NCBI GenBank assembly: GCA_018262505.1
Contig: JAGSYV010000003.1
Coordinates: 1 to 64,000, forward strand
Direction of reading: 5' to 3'
DNA length: 64,000 nucleotides
DNA from: Pseudomonadota bacterium
Lineage (GTDB): Bacteria > Pseudomonadota > Alphaproteobacteria > Rhizobiales > Pleomorphomonadaceae
Shown: positions 55,880 through 64,000 of the stretch, one piece after another
Numbering within the stretch: position 1 is the first letter of the stretch
How the letters are laid out: each line of letters begins with the position of its first letter
Position numbers and translations under genes: made by a program
Notes under the pieces: model-generated
The model's database searches: none
Told to the model about the DNA's origin: nothing
The model's input: only the letters and a program-made list of their open reading frames with translations

Positions 55880-56207
55880 ATAAGCCTCCCGGCACTCCCA
55901 ACCACACCCAGAACGATCGCCTGAAAGCGATTGTCCCGCTTCTTCCCGCCTCGGTCGCCGGTGAGTTCCGGCCGTCGGCTTTGGCTTCGCTAGGTGCATT
56001 CCGAGGCATTGCCTCGAAATACGCTCCGCGCGGCGCCGCTTGGCACCGGAAGCCGTTGAGGCGGCTTCAAGCGTTATCCTGACTCCACGCTTGGCAACTT
56101 GGTTACCTTGCGCTAGGTCACGAGGCAACGTCAATTCGTGCGCCCGGCACGGTTTCCTGTCGATCACCGTGCCGGAATTGGTCTTCGGGTAAGGAAACGG
56201 CAAAACT

Positions 56208-56774
56208 ATGGTGTTCGGCCTCATTCGGCGAAAGGTATCTGCCCGCGCCGAACCGCTCTATGATCAGTTGATGCGCGCCTCGCGACAGCCGGTGTTCTAT
56301 GCCGAACTCGGGGTTGCCGACAGTGTCGAAGGGCGGTTCGAAATGCTGATGCTGTTCGTCGGCCTCGCCGTTCATCGCTTGTCGCAGGAGGACGCCGGGC
56401 GAGAGACGGCTCGCAAACTCAGCGAACTGTTCATCGATGACATGGAACGGTCGATGCGCGAAATCGGTTATGACGACAGCGGTCTCAAGCGCCGGCTCAA
56501 GAAGGTGGTCGGTGCTTTCTATGGCCGCGCCGAGGCGACGGCGGCGGGTCTTGCCTCCGACAGCCCCATCGCACTTGCCAACACGCTTGCTCGCAATGTG
56601 TATGGTGGCGCGGCCGATCAGCGGCACGTCGCCCGCCTTGCCGATCATGTGCGCGACTTCGCGCGACGCCTTGCCGAGACTCCTGTAGATGAAGTTGTTG
56701 CCGGGGCCTTGCCTTCGCTGAAGCCATCTTCCATTTCAGTTGGCGAACCTAAAATTTCGGACCTTGAGACATGA
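56208..56774 (+). CDS. Ubiquinol-cytochrome c chaperone (CBP3 family)
   Basis: 188 residues with the CBP3-like chaperone domain: PLYDQLMRASRQPVFYAELG, SVEGRFEMLMLFVGLAVHRL, LSELFIDDMERSMREIG and KKVVGAFYGRAEA. It probably assists assembly of the cytochrome bc1 complex. It overlaps the YceD gene by 4 bases. Confidence 0.88.
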   Translation: MVFGLIRRKVSARAEPLYDQLMRASRQPVFYAELGVADSVEGRFEMLMLFVGLAVHRLSQEDAGRETARKLSELFIDDMERSMREIGYDDSGLKRRLKKVVGAFYGRAEATAAGLASDSPIALANTLARNVYGGAADQRHVARLADHVRDFARRLAETPVDEVVAGALPSLKPSSISVGEPKISDLET

Positions 56775-57313
56775 CCGCAAAAGCCGACATTCCCTTCTCC
56801 CATCCCTTTGCCTGGGATCGCGTGCAGCCACGCGGTACGCCGGTGGCGTTCGAGGCCAGCCCGTCCGAATGCGAAGCCATTGCCGAGGCGCTCGGCATCC
56901 TCAAGGTGGCCAAGGCTTCGGCCGAGTTCACGATATCGCCCTTCCGCAAGAACGGCTTCAAGATAATGGGCGAAGTGCGGGCAGAGGTGGAGCAGGCCTG
57001 TGTCGTCACCCTCGATCCGGTGCCCGAGAGCATCAGAGAGACGGTGGACTTGCGCTTTTTGCCGGAAAGCGAAATCGAGCCGGTCGACGAGGAAATCGAG
57101 CTCGACCTTGATGCCGAGGAAGCGCCGGAGCCGATCCTGGGCGCCCAAATTGATCTCGGCGTGCTGACCACCGAGTTTATCGCGGTCGGTCTGGATCCTT
57201 ATCCGCGCAAGCCTGGTGTCGAATTCACGCCGTTCATCGAGGACGATGGCAGTGAAGACGAAGGAGAATCGCCATTCGCCGATCTCGCTGCGCTGAAGGA
57301 CAAGCGCCCGTAA
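56771..57313 (+). CDS. YceD/DUF177 family protein
   Basis: A 180-residue protein of the DUF177 family, linked to 23S rRNA/ribosome processing. Marks are [20 protein letters not shown] in the middle, a very acidic stretch [18 protein letters not shown], and [20 protein letters not shown]. In many bacteria rpmF follows, but here plsX does, as is usual in alphaproteobacteria. ATGA overlap with the chaperone gene. Confidence 0.88.
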   Translation: MTAKADIPFSHPFAWDRVQPRGTPVAFEASPSECEAIAEALGILKVAKASAEFTISPFRKNGFKIMGEVRAEVEQACVVTLDPVPESIRETVDLRFLPESEIEPVDEEIELDLDAEEAPEPILGAQIDLGVLTTEFIAVGLDPYPRKPGVEFTPFIEDDGSEDEGESPFADLAALKDKRP

Positions 57314-57431
57314 CGCTGGTCGCCGCGTCGCTGCAACGGCGACCAACGCGCATTTTGGTGTTGTTTCCTGGGGGGGAATGGTTATCTTCCCGCCCGATCA
57401 ATTCCGGCGGTCGCCGCGCTTCCGAGGATTC

Positions 57432-58496
57432 ATGGCCGAACCTCTTATCATATCCATCGACGTCATGGGCGGCGACATCGGGCCGTCTGTGACGCTTGCC
57501 GGCGCCGACCTCGAGCTGACGCGTCGCCCAGATCTCCGTTATGAACTGTTCGGCGACGAGGCGGTGGTGCTGCCCGTGCTGGAACAGTATCCGAGGGTCA
57601 AGGCTGTCTCGCGCTTTCATCATTGCGAAATCACCGTGGCGATGGACGAGAAGCCGTCGAGCGCGTTGCGCCATGGCCGATGGAAGTCGTCGATGTGGCG
57701 GGCGATCGAGGCGGTGAAGAAGGGTGAGGCGCATTTCGCCGTCTCCGCTGGCAATACCGGCGCGCTGATGGCGATGTCGAAGTTTTGTCTCCGAACCATG
57801 GCCAATATCGAGCGGCCGGCCCTGGCGGCGCTCTGGCCAAATCTCAAATCGGAATCGATCGTGCTCGATGTCGGCGCGTCGATCGGCGCCGATGCGCAGC
57901 AGTTGATCGGCTTTGCCGTGATGGGCGCGGCTATGGCCCGCGCGCTGTTTCACACGGATGTCGCCTCGGTGGGGCTGCTCAATGTCGGCGTCGAGGACGT
58001 CAAGGGCAACGAGGAAGTGCGGGCGGCCGGCCAGATCCTCAAGGAAACGGCGCTCGCCAATCTCCAGTATGAAGGCTTTGTCGAAGGCGACGACATCGGT
58101 CGCGGCCGGGTGGACGTCATCGTCACGGAAGGCTTCGCCGGCAACATCGCCCTCAAGACGGCGGAGGGGACGGCCAAGCAACTGACGAGCTATCTGCGTA
58201 CGGCGCTCGGTCGCACCTGGCTGACGCGCATCGGCTACGTCCTGGCGCGTGGTGCCTTCGAGGGACTCAGGGAGAAGATGGATCCGCGCAAGTATAACGG
58301 CGGCGTCTTCCTCGGGCTCAATGGCATCGTCATCAAAAGCCACGGCGGCACCGACGCCTTCGGCTTCGCGGCGGCCCTCGACCTTGGCTACGACATGGCG
58401 CGCAATGGCCTGATGAACAAAATCGAGACCGACCTCGCACATTATTACCGGGAGCAGGCGGCGATCAGTGTCGCCGCCGGCGAGAAAGGAAGCTGA
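57432..58496 (+). CDS. plsX: Phosphate acyltransferase PlsX
   Basis: A 354-residue enzyme making acyl-phosphate from acyl-ACP for phospholipid synthesis. Marks are [60 protein letters not shown] and the end [19 protein letters not shown]. The start at 57432 gives the usual N-terminus; earlier in-frame starts add an unrelated tail. Two bases separate it from fabH. Confidence 0.95.
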   Translation: MAEPLIISIDVMGGDIGPSVTLAGADLELTRRPDLRYELFGDEAVVLPVLEQYPRVKAVSRFHHCEITVAMDEKPSSALRHGRWKSSMWRAIEAVKKGEAHFAVSAGNTGALMAMSKFCLRTMANIERPALAALWPNLKSESIVLDVGASIGADAQQLIGFAVMGAAMARALFHTDVASVGLLNVGVEDVKGNEEVRAAGQILKETALANLQYEGFVEGDDIGRGRVDVIVTEGFAGNIALKTAEGTAKQLTSYLRTALGRTWLTRIGYVLARGAFEGLREKMDPRKYNGGVFLGLNGIVIKSHGGTDAFGFAAALDLGYDMARNGLMNKIETDLAHYYREQAAISVAAGEKGS

Positions 58497-58498
58497 GC

Positions 58499-59470
58499 GT
58501 GATCCGAAGCGTCATTCTAGGCACAGGAAGCTACCTGCCCGCCAAGGTTCTGACCAACCAAGATCTCACCAAACTGGTCGACACTTCGGATGAGTGGATC
58601 GTTCAGCGTACGGGCATTCGCGAGCGCCATATCGCCGCCGACGGCGAGCTGACCTCGGATCTTGCCACCGCCGCCGCCGCCAACGCGCTGGCCGCCGCCG
58701 GCGTTAATGTGGACGAGATCGATCTGGTGCTGCTTGCCACGGCGACACCGGACCGCACTTTCCCGTCGTCGGCCGTCGAGGTGCAGCGCAAGCTTGGCAT
58801 CACCCACGGTTTTGCCTTCGATCTGCAGGCGGTGTGCTCCGGTTTTGTCTATGCGCTCACCGTGGCCGACAGCCTGATGCGGACTGGCCTTGCCCGCAAG
58901 GCGCTGGTGATCGGCGCCGACACCTTTTCGCGCATCCTGGACTGGAACGACCGTACCACGTGCGTGCTGTTCGGTGATGGTGCCGGTGCGGTGGTGCTCG
59001 GTACGGAGGAGGGCGAAGGGACATCGGCCGATCGCGGCTTGCTCGCCGCCAGTCTCAGGGCCGACGGCCGCCATGCCGACAAGCTGTACACCGATGGCGG
59101 GCCGTCGATGACCGGCGCCCCCGGATACGTGCGCATGCATGGCCAGGAAGTGTTCAAGTTCGCGGTTGGCGGCGTCGGGGACGTCATCAAGGCGGTCTTT
59201 GGTGCAACGGGTTTTGATGGAGCCAGTATCGACTGGTTCATTCCCCACCAAGCCAACCGCCGCATTATCGAGGGTTCGGCGAGGAAACTCGGCATACCCC
59301 TGGAAAAGACGATTATCACCGTGGAAGGCCACGCCAATACCTCTGCGGCAACCATTCCGCTTGCACTCGATTTCGGCGTGCGCTCAGGCAGGGTCAATCG
59401 CGGCGATGTGCTGCTGTTTGAAGCGGTCGGTGGTGGTCTTACTTGGGGAGCTGCCATCCTCCGTTGGTAG
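58499..59470 (+). CDS. fabH: Beta-ketoacyl-ACP synthase III FabH
   Basis: A 323-residue initiating condensing enzyme of fatty-acid synthesis. The catalytic triad is visible: Cys in [13 protein letters not shown] (about 113), His in [11 protein letters not shown] (about 249) and Asn in [16 protein letters not shown] (about 279). GTG start 2 bases after the plsX stop. Confidence 0.95.
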   Translation: MIRSVILGTGSYLPAKVLTNQDLTKLVDTSDEWIVQRTGIRERHIAADGELTSDLATAAAANALAAAGVNVDEIDLVLLATATPDRTFPSSAVEVQRKLGITHGFAFDLQAVCSGFVYALTVADSLMRTGLARKALVIGADTFSRILDWNDRTTCVLFGDGAGAVVLGTEEGEGTSADRGLLAASLRADGRHADKLYTDGGPSMTGAPGYVRMHGQEVFKFAVGGVGDVIKAVFGATGFDGASIDWFIPHQANRRIIEGSARKLGIPLEKTIITVEGHANTSAATIPLALDFGVRSGRVNRGDVLLFEAVGGGLTWGAAILRW

Positions 59471-59621
59471 CATACCTCGGTTTTTTGTTTGTTTGGAAAG
59501 ACTTGCGCGAAAAACGGATTGACCGCATCCGTATCTGGCACTACGTTCGTCACCTATATCTTTTGGGTTTCGATCGTCGGCCAGATCCACGGTCGACTGG
59601 AACAACGGGAGCTTGCGATCT

Positions 59622-59765
59622 ATGGGGGGCAAAACTGTAACCCGCGCCGATCTTTGCGAGGCCGTTTACCAGAAGGTCGGTCTGTCTAGGAGCGAGTCGG
59701 CTGAACTCGTTGAATCGGTGGAAATCAACGGCGGTGACGCTTCGTCCGTCGAGGCCGACGACTGA
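59622..59765 (+). pseudogene. ihfA: Truncated integration host factor alpha subunit
   Basis: The frame encodes 47 residues where IHF-alpha has about 100-110. [20 protein letters not shown] and [13 protein letters not shown] (1-33) are the normal N-terminal helices. What follows is [14 protein letters not shown] and stop, so the beta-arm, the DNA-contacting GRNPKTGE-type motif and the C-terminal helix are all missing. The rest is not found in any frame before the next gene. The acidic tail may be the genuine C-terminus, which would make this an in-frame deletion of about 200 bases near 59720. GGGAG ribosome site is intact. Position between fabH and merR confirms identity. Confidence 0.82.
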
Positions 59766-59942
59766 GCGATGGCTGGCGGGCCTTGCCCGCCTATAAATTC
59801 CGTTGAAATACAGTTTATTAGCCGGCGATCTTCGCGTTGTTGCGAGATCGGGCTTGGCTTCTCGCGCCTGTCGCTTTTATAGTGAGGCGCATTGCGATTC
59901 CGGTCTGTGAGGACCGAGTAGGGCATCGGGTCGAGCGGCGGC

Positions 59943-60596
59943 GTGGAAAAGGCAACGGACGCTTTCAGGACGATCAGCGAGGTTGCGGAGGATCTTGATC
60001 TTCCGCAGCACGTGTTGCGTTTCTGGGAGACCAAATTCAGCCAGATCCGGCCGATGAAACGTGGCGGCGGTCGTCGCTACTATCGCCCCGACGATGTCGA
60101 GCTGCTGCGTGGCATCCAGTATCTCCTCTATGGCGAAGGCTACACCATCAAGGGCGTTCAGCGCATCCTGAAGGAGCAGGGCGCCCGTTTCGTCATGGAG
60201 GTCTGGCATCATCCAGGCGAGCCGATTCCGGCGGGCGTAAATCCTGGTCTCGCCGAAGACGACGATGCCGTGACGTTTGAGGCTCCATCGGAAGCGGATG
60301 AACCCGAGGCGGAGATCGCGCCTGAGCCTATCCGGGCTGCATCGCGCGTCGAGCCGCGGGTGGAGCCGCAGCCGGCGCATGCACCGGAGGTCGAGGAAGA
60401 GCCATTGCCGGCCGGCATCCTGCCGGAGAGCGCCAGCCGGGGCGGCTTCCGCTTCATGGAGCGCTTCCGCGCTCCATCCGAGCATGCGCCAGCGCAGTCC
60501 GGGTCGGGTGGGCTGTCGCGCGAGGATATCCGGCGCCTGCAGTCGACCCTGTTCGAACTCCTGGAATGCAAGCGTCTCCTCGACCAGACGCGATGA
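59943..60596 (+). CDS. MerR-family transcriptional regulator
   Basis: 217 residues. The N-terminal winged-helix MerR domain reads [40 protein letters not shown] and [21 protein letters not shown] long acidic and proline-rich middle (about 95-165) and a C-terminal helix [20 protein letters not shown] follow. There is no cysteine metal site. Its place after ihfA and before tRNA-Pro is conserved in the order. GTG start. Confidence 0.87.
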   Translation: MEKATDAFRTISEVAEDLDLPQHVLRFWETKFSQIRPMKRGGGRRYYRPDDVELLRGIQYLLYGEGYTIKGVQRILKEQGARFVMEVWHHPGEPIPAGVNPGLAEDDDAVTFEAPSEADEPEAEIAPEPIRAASRVEPRVEPQPAHAPEVEEEPLPAGILPESASRGGFRFMERFRAPSEHAPAQSGSGGLSREDIRRLQSTLFELLECKRLLDQTR

Positions 60597-60698
60597 GAAT
60601 TGGTCTCGCCGGGGGAGAGGTGAAATTAGCACTTGTCCCGCCGGATCGAACCGGCTAAATCCCTCCCGTCCGGCGGCGACGTCTGGACGATGATGGGA

Positions 60699-60776
60699 CG
60701 GGCAGTAGCGCAGCCTGGTTAGCGCACGTGTCTGGGGGACACGGGGTCGGAGGTTCAAATCCTCTCTGCCCGACCA
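60699..60776 (+). tRNA. tRNA-Pro (anticodon GGG)
   Basis: A complete cloverleaf: acceptor CGGGCAG pairs with CTGCCCG, the D arm is in AGCGCAGCCTGGTTAGCGC, and the anticodon stem CGTGT/ACACG encloses CTGGGGG, giving anticodon GGG. The T arm contains GGTTCAAATCC. Discriminator A and the CCA end are encoded. It is the junction between the conserved block and accessory DNA to the right. Confidence 0.95.
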
Positions 60777-60944
60777 TTCTTTCCCCTGATTTTGTTATGT
60801 TTTCCGCTTTAAGCCAGCGGTGGTTTTGCTGCGCCTAAGGGAACGAAACAGCGCCAAAATCCCGGATTGAGAGCGAACAGTCCCGGAAAAATCCCGGACG
60901 ACGTTCTTCGTTTGATCTCATGAAAACGAGTCGAAAATTACCTA

Positions 60945-60987
60945 GCTGACTCCCTGTGTCTGCTGACTCTGGGCTGTCAGTTGACTC
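60945..60987 (+). repeat. Three spaced copies of a GYTGACTC repeat
   Basis: GCTGACTC at 60945 and 60962 and GTTGACTC at 60980, with start-to-start spacing of 17 and 18 bases. They lie before the Y-family polymerase gene and could be direct-repeat binding sites. A nearby GTTC-N7-GATC (60903-60917) is one base from a LexA half-pair. Confidence 0.4.
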
Positions 60988-61006
60988 CATCCTCCGTTCA
61001 GAACGA

Positions 61007-61021
61007 GAACATAAACAGAAC
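61007..61021. promoter_or_regulatory. LexA (SOS) box of the alphaproteobacterial type
   Basis: GAAC-ATAAACA-GAAC, an exact match to the GAAC-N7-GAAC (GTTC-N7-GTTC) direct repeat bound by LexA in alphaproteobacteria. It stands 22 bases before the polymerase ATG, where repression would be effective, so the polymerase is predicted to be DNA-damage induced. Confidence 0.8.
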
Positions 61022-61043
61022 ATGGCAGGTGGATGGATGGCAC

Positions 61044-62315
61044 AAAATGCGCAAGCCGGAGACGATTGAGCGCTTGTATCTTGATTTTGATGGCTTTTTT
61101 GCCAGCGTCGAGCAGCAATGCAATCGTAAACTCCGGGGGCGCCCGGTCGGTGTGGTCCCCTTCGAAGGCATGGGCGATCGAGGGATGCTCATCGCGGTCT
61201 CACGGGAGGCAAAGGACGTTGGTATCAAATCGCTGATGTCTGTTCGCGAGGGTATGGCGATATGCGCCGACTTGGTCACCGTGCCCCAAAAACCCGACCT
61301 TTATCGAAGGGCACACAACGAACTGCTCTCAGAAATCGAAACCGTCATTCCCATCGACACAGCCAAGAGCATCGACGAGCTGACGTGTATCCTCGATGAA
61401 GATGGGCGCCGGAAGCCCGAGGACCTGGCGCACCGCATCAAGACAGCGATTCGCGACAACATAGGTCTCTTCATCACCGCCACGATCGGCTTCGCCGCGA
61501 ATCGGCAACTATCCAAGATGGCCTGCAAAGCAGGCAAGCGGTCACGCGGCCTCTATGGCGACGGCTTGGCGGTCTGGAAGCCGGAGGACATGCCGGCACC
61601 GCTTTTCAAGGTAAAGCTTGACGACATCCCTGGCGTTGGTAGCCGCTTGGCGAGTCGCCTGCGCGGCATGGCCATCTATAGCGCCGAGGATCTCTATAAC
61701 CTCCAGCCAAAGCACATGCGCAAGATATGGCGGAGCGTTGTCGGCGAGCGCCTTTGGTATGCGCTGCACGGTTATGACATTCAGGCCGCAGCGAGCGAAC
61801 GAGGCATGTTCGGCCACGGCCGCGTGCTGCCACCTGAAGCGCGCAATCCCAAAGCAGCGAGGGAAATTTCCCGCCTGCTGATGACCAAGGCGGCCCGGCG
61901 CCTGCGTCGCGAGGGCTATTACGCCGGTGGGTTATGGCTGTGGCTGTCGATCCGCAATGGATCGTGGTTTCGCCAGATGCCACTGCCCATCGTCAATGAC
62001 GATCAAGCCATTCTCGCCGCGCTTGGCGTCCTCTGGGCGCACTTCTCCGACGAACACCCAGGGCGGCCAACCATTTTCCGGGTTGGCGTTACGTTGTTCG
62101 GCCTTTCACCCGCGAACGAACGCCAGCTCGACTTCCTGCTGGAAGATGACAATGAGCGGCGGAAGTGGGAGGCCACCAACACGGCGGTCGACGAGCTGAA
62201 TTCCAAATATGGCGGCACCGTCGTTAGCCTCGGCCCATGGCGACCGCCGGCCGGTGGTCACGTCGGCGGCAAGATCAGCTACACGCGCATCCCTTCAGCA
62301 GAGGACTTTTGGTGA
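61044..62315 (+). CDS. Y-family translesion DNA polymerase (UmuC/DinB-like)
   Basis: A 423-residue translesion polymerase, a group often mislabelled ImpB. The palm metal site is YLDFDGFFASVEQQ (about residues 11-24). The catalytic pair is in the SIDE motif of KSIDELTCILDEDG (about 107-120). The helix-hairpin-helix is DDIPGVGSRLASRLRGMAIY (about 192-211). The little-finger domain runs from about 245. No RecA-binding partner (UmuD) or imuA/dnaE2 is adjacent. The ATG at 61044 is chosen because the palm domain begins there. It is coupled to a zinc-ribbon gene 4 bases downstream and preceded by a LexA box. Confidence 0.87.
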   Translation, partial: KMRKPETIERLYLDFDGFFASVEQQCNRKLRGRPVGVVPFEGMGDRGMLIAVSREAKDVGIKSLMSVREGMAICADLVTVPQKPDLYRRAHNELLSEIETVIPIDTAKSIDELTCILDEDGRRKPEDLAHRIKTAIRDNIGLFITATIGFAANRQLSKMACKAGKRSRGLYGDGLAVWKPEDMPAPLFKVKLDDIPGVGSRLASRLRGMAIYSAEDLYNLQPKHMRKIWRSVVGERLWYALHGYDIQAAASERGMFGHGRVLPPEARNPKAAREISRLLMTKAARRLRREGYYAGGLWLWLSIRNGSWFRQMPLPIVNDDQAILAALGVLWAHFSDEHPGRPTIFRVGVTLFGLSPANERQLDFLLEDDNERRKWEATNTAVDELNSKYGGTVVSLGPWRPPAGGHVGGKISYTRIPSAEDFW

Positions 62316-62319
62316 CATC

Positions 62320-62565
62320 ATGGGCAACTGGCAAACCAAGTTTCAGGTTCGAGACCTTGCCGCGGGACAGAGGCTCGAATGCATATGCCGGCGATGCGGG
62401 CATCTGCTTTACCTCAGCAAGGCATCACTGCCGGGCCAGGAACAGAAGTTCATAGACGAGATCCAGAAGGCCGAGCGCTGCACCGCCAGAGGTTGCAACG
62501 GACCGGTGAGGATCTCGCTCGTCCGGTTGGACGAGATGAGCGGCTTCGTTGGCGGTTTGGCTTAA
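62320..62565 (+). CDS. Small zinc-ribbon-like protein linked to the polymerase
   Basis: 81 residues. Four cysteines in two pairs, CICRRCGH (about 24-31) and ERCTARGCNGP (about 50-60), form a likely zinc ribbon. The C-terminus is basic then hydrophobic (VRISLVRLDEM). The ATG is 4 bases after the polymerase stop, so the two are surely co-transcribed and under the same SOS box. It may be a DNA- or protein-binding accessory of the polymerase; no named family is recognised. Confidence 0.7.
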   Translation: MGNWQTKFQVRDLAAGQRLECICRRCGHLLYLSKASLPGQEQKFIDEIQKAERCTARGCNGPVRISLVRLDEMSGFVGGLA

Positions 62566-62721
62566 GGAGAATGACGGCTTTCAGGTGACTTCAACCAAAT
62601 AGCTGACCTTTGCTCCGCCATGTAGATGCCGCTCCAGTCGTCACACCTTTTGGCGTAAACTGCAGAAGCCGGTTTGTCGCTTTCGCTCACAGTGTTAGGC
62701 TGAGGGGTAGAGGGGGATGCC

Positions 62722-64000
62722 GTGTTCATCGCAGAAATTCGGATCGAGAACTTTCGCTTGTTTGGCGCAGGTGATCAGGCCTTTGTGCTCCCGCTGAGGC
62801 CGGGACTTACCGCACTGGTCGGCGAGAATGATGCAGGCAAGACCGCGGTCATTGATTCGCTCCGGTTGGTGCTGGGCACGCGCGACCAGGATATACTGCG
62901 CGTCGATCCGATGGACTTCCATCAGGCGACGCCTGGCGGCGAGCGCGCCGACCAAATCGTCGTCCGGCTGACCTTCCGCGGCCTGACCATCGCCGATCGC
63001 GGCGCTTTTGCCGAGTTCCTCACCTATGAGATGATCGACGGCGCTAACGACACCGCACTGATCGTGACCTGGGTGGCGAAGCGCAATGCCAAGGAAGGCA
63101 GCTCGCGCCGGGTGCTGCCGCCCGAATGGCGCACCGGCGCTAAAGGCGACGGGCCGCTGCTCGACCTGGGGGCGCGATCGCTACTAACCGCGACCTATTT
63201 GCGGCCCTTGCGCGACGCCGAGCGGGCGATGAGCGCCGGGCGAGGATCACGACTGTCGCAGATCCTCCAGCACACCAAAGAAATCCGCGACACCGGCAGC
63301 CCGTTTGACAAGTTTGCCGACCCGCCGGACGACCCGAAGACGCTGAGCGTGTTGGGCGTGGGCGACTATGCCAGCTATTTGTTCGGCGAGAGCGAAGGCA
63401 TCAAGCAGGCTCGCAAGCGGCTCAATGACGAGTATCTAAAGCCGCTCTCATTCGCCAACGATCTGCTGCACGCGCGCATTGGCGTGGCCGGAGCGCAGGA
63501 AGACAGCCTTAGATTGCGCCAGCTGCTCGAGAAGCTCGAACTCGCATTGACCGCATCGGCCGATGACGAGAGCGCTCATAGCCGCGGGCTCGGCTCTAAC
63601 AACCTGCTGTTCATGGCGTGCGAGCTGCTGCTGCTCGCGGCTGAAAGCGACGGTTTCCCGCTCCTGCTTATCGAAGAGCCCGAGGCGCATCTCCACCCGC
63701 AGCGCCAGCTGCGGCTGATGTCGTTCTTGCAGGAACAGGCGGAGAAGATACGCGCCGACGGACAGCGCATCCAGATCATCGTCACGACTCACAGTCCCAA
63801 CCTCGCCTCGGACATGCAGCTCGGCAATCTTGCGCTGATCGAGGGCGGGCGGGCATTCCCGCTATGCGAAGGCAAGACCAAGCTTAGCGCATCGGACTAT
63901 CGATTTCTCGAGCGCTTCCTCGATGTGACCAAAGCGAACCTGTTCTTCGCCCGAGCGGTGCTGATCGTTGAAGGCGATGCCGAGAATATCCTGCTGCCGG
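62722..64000 (+). CDS. OLD/GajA-type ATP-dependent nuclease, 5' part
   Basis: The frame is open to the window edge (426 codons seen). An SMC/RecF-like ATPase begins FIAEIRIENFRLFGAGDQ. Walker A is VGENDAGKTAVIDSL (33-47), Walker B LLLIEEPEAHLHPQRQ (about 313-328), and the H-loop IIVTTHSPNLASDM follows. A TOPRIM domain starts at VLIVEGDAENILLP (about 412-425), with the catalytic Glu in EGDAE. This is the layout of OLD-family nucleases, including GajA of the Gabija anti-phage system. The GTG at 62722 has GAGGGGG upstream. A UvrD-like GajB gene downstream would settle the type but is outside the window. Confidence 0.85.
   Translation, partial: MFIAEIRIENFRLFGAGDQAFVLPLRPGLTALVGENDAGKTAVIDSLRLVLGTRDQDILRVDPMDFHQATPGGERADQIVVRLTFRGLTIADRGAFAEFLTYEMIDGANDTALIVTWVAKRNAKEGSSRRVLPPEWRTGAKGDGPLLDLGARSLLTATYLRPLRDAERAMSAGRGSRLSQILQHTKEIRDTGSPFDKFADPPDDPKTLSVLGVGDYASYLFGESEGIKQARKRLNDEYLKPLSFANDLLHARIGVAGAQEDSLRLRQLLEKLELALTASADDESAHSRGLGSNNLLFMACELLLLAAESDGFPLLLIEEPEAHLHPQRQLRLMSFLQEQAEKIRADGQRIQIIVTTHSPNLASDMQLGNLALIEGGRAFPLCEGKTKLSASDYRFLERFLDVTKANLFFARAVLIVEGDAENILLP

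Noticed and set aside
60699-60776. An attachment-site duplication of the tRNA-Pro 3' end inside the window
   Set aside because: No second copy was noticed downstream within the 3.2 kb available, and no integrase gene is visible.
1-64000. CRISPR arrays, rRNA genes or insertion sequences
   Set aside because: No regularly spaced repeats, rRNA signatures or transposase genes were recognised.

Overview
The window is GC-rich chromosomal DNA of an alphaproteobacterium, most likely order Hyphomicrobiales (Rhizobiales). The evidence is a lac operon in the Agrobacterium order (lacE-F-G-Z-K), the plsX-fabH-ihfA-merR-tRNA-Pro neighbourhood, a CBP3-type cytochrome bc1 chaperone next to a YceD/DUF177 protein, a sufBCDS-sufT-sufA cluster, a DUF3126 protein and a LexA box of the alphaproteobacterial form GAAC-N7-GAAC. 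The genus cannot be fixed from the sequence.

Layout. 1-6720: lactose uptake and hydrolysis operon on the minus strand with its LacI-family repressor and three operator-like palindromes. 6864-12000: small transporter, GST, cysQ, AGE-family epimerase, acyl-CoA/ACP synthetase. 12912-16795: sugar-acid MFS transporter, glycerate kinase and a CdaR regulator. 16990-29270: cysE, small conserved proteins, two cyclic-di-GMP-type proteins (one intact GGDEF-EAL, one degenerate GGDEF), an L,D-transpeptidase, Kup, CrcB, a pseudouridine synthase and a GIY-YIG-like protein. 29363-38325: an alpha/beta hydrolase, then the suf iron-sulfur assembly operon, interrupted by a broken arsR and an SRPBCC gene. 38420-51846: PfkB kinase, split ThrE exporter, thrS, a chemoreceptor, a molybdopterin oxidoreductase, marC, nusB-thiL and a DedA protein. 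52172-60776: hppA, rarD, bamE, bc1 chaperone, yceD, plsX, fabH, a truncated ihfA, a MerR regulator and tRNA-Pro(GGG). 60777-64000: accessory DNA after the tRNA, with a LexA-controlled Y-family polymerase, a small zinc-ribbon protein and an OLD/GajA-type ATPase-nuclease that runs off the right edge.

Three genes are damaged. lacG lacks the EAA coupling loop through an apparently in-frame deletion. ihfA keeps only about its first 33 family residues. The arsR inside the suf cluster has one missing base and a TGG-to-TGA change. The best candidate for an under-described system is the SOS-linked cassette after tRNA-Pro. A GIY-YIG-like protein lacking the usual catalytic arginine, behind a palindromic promoter, is a second candidate.
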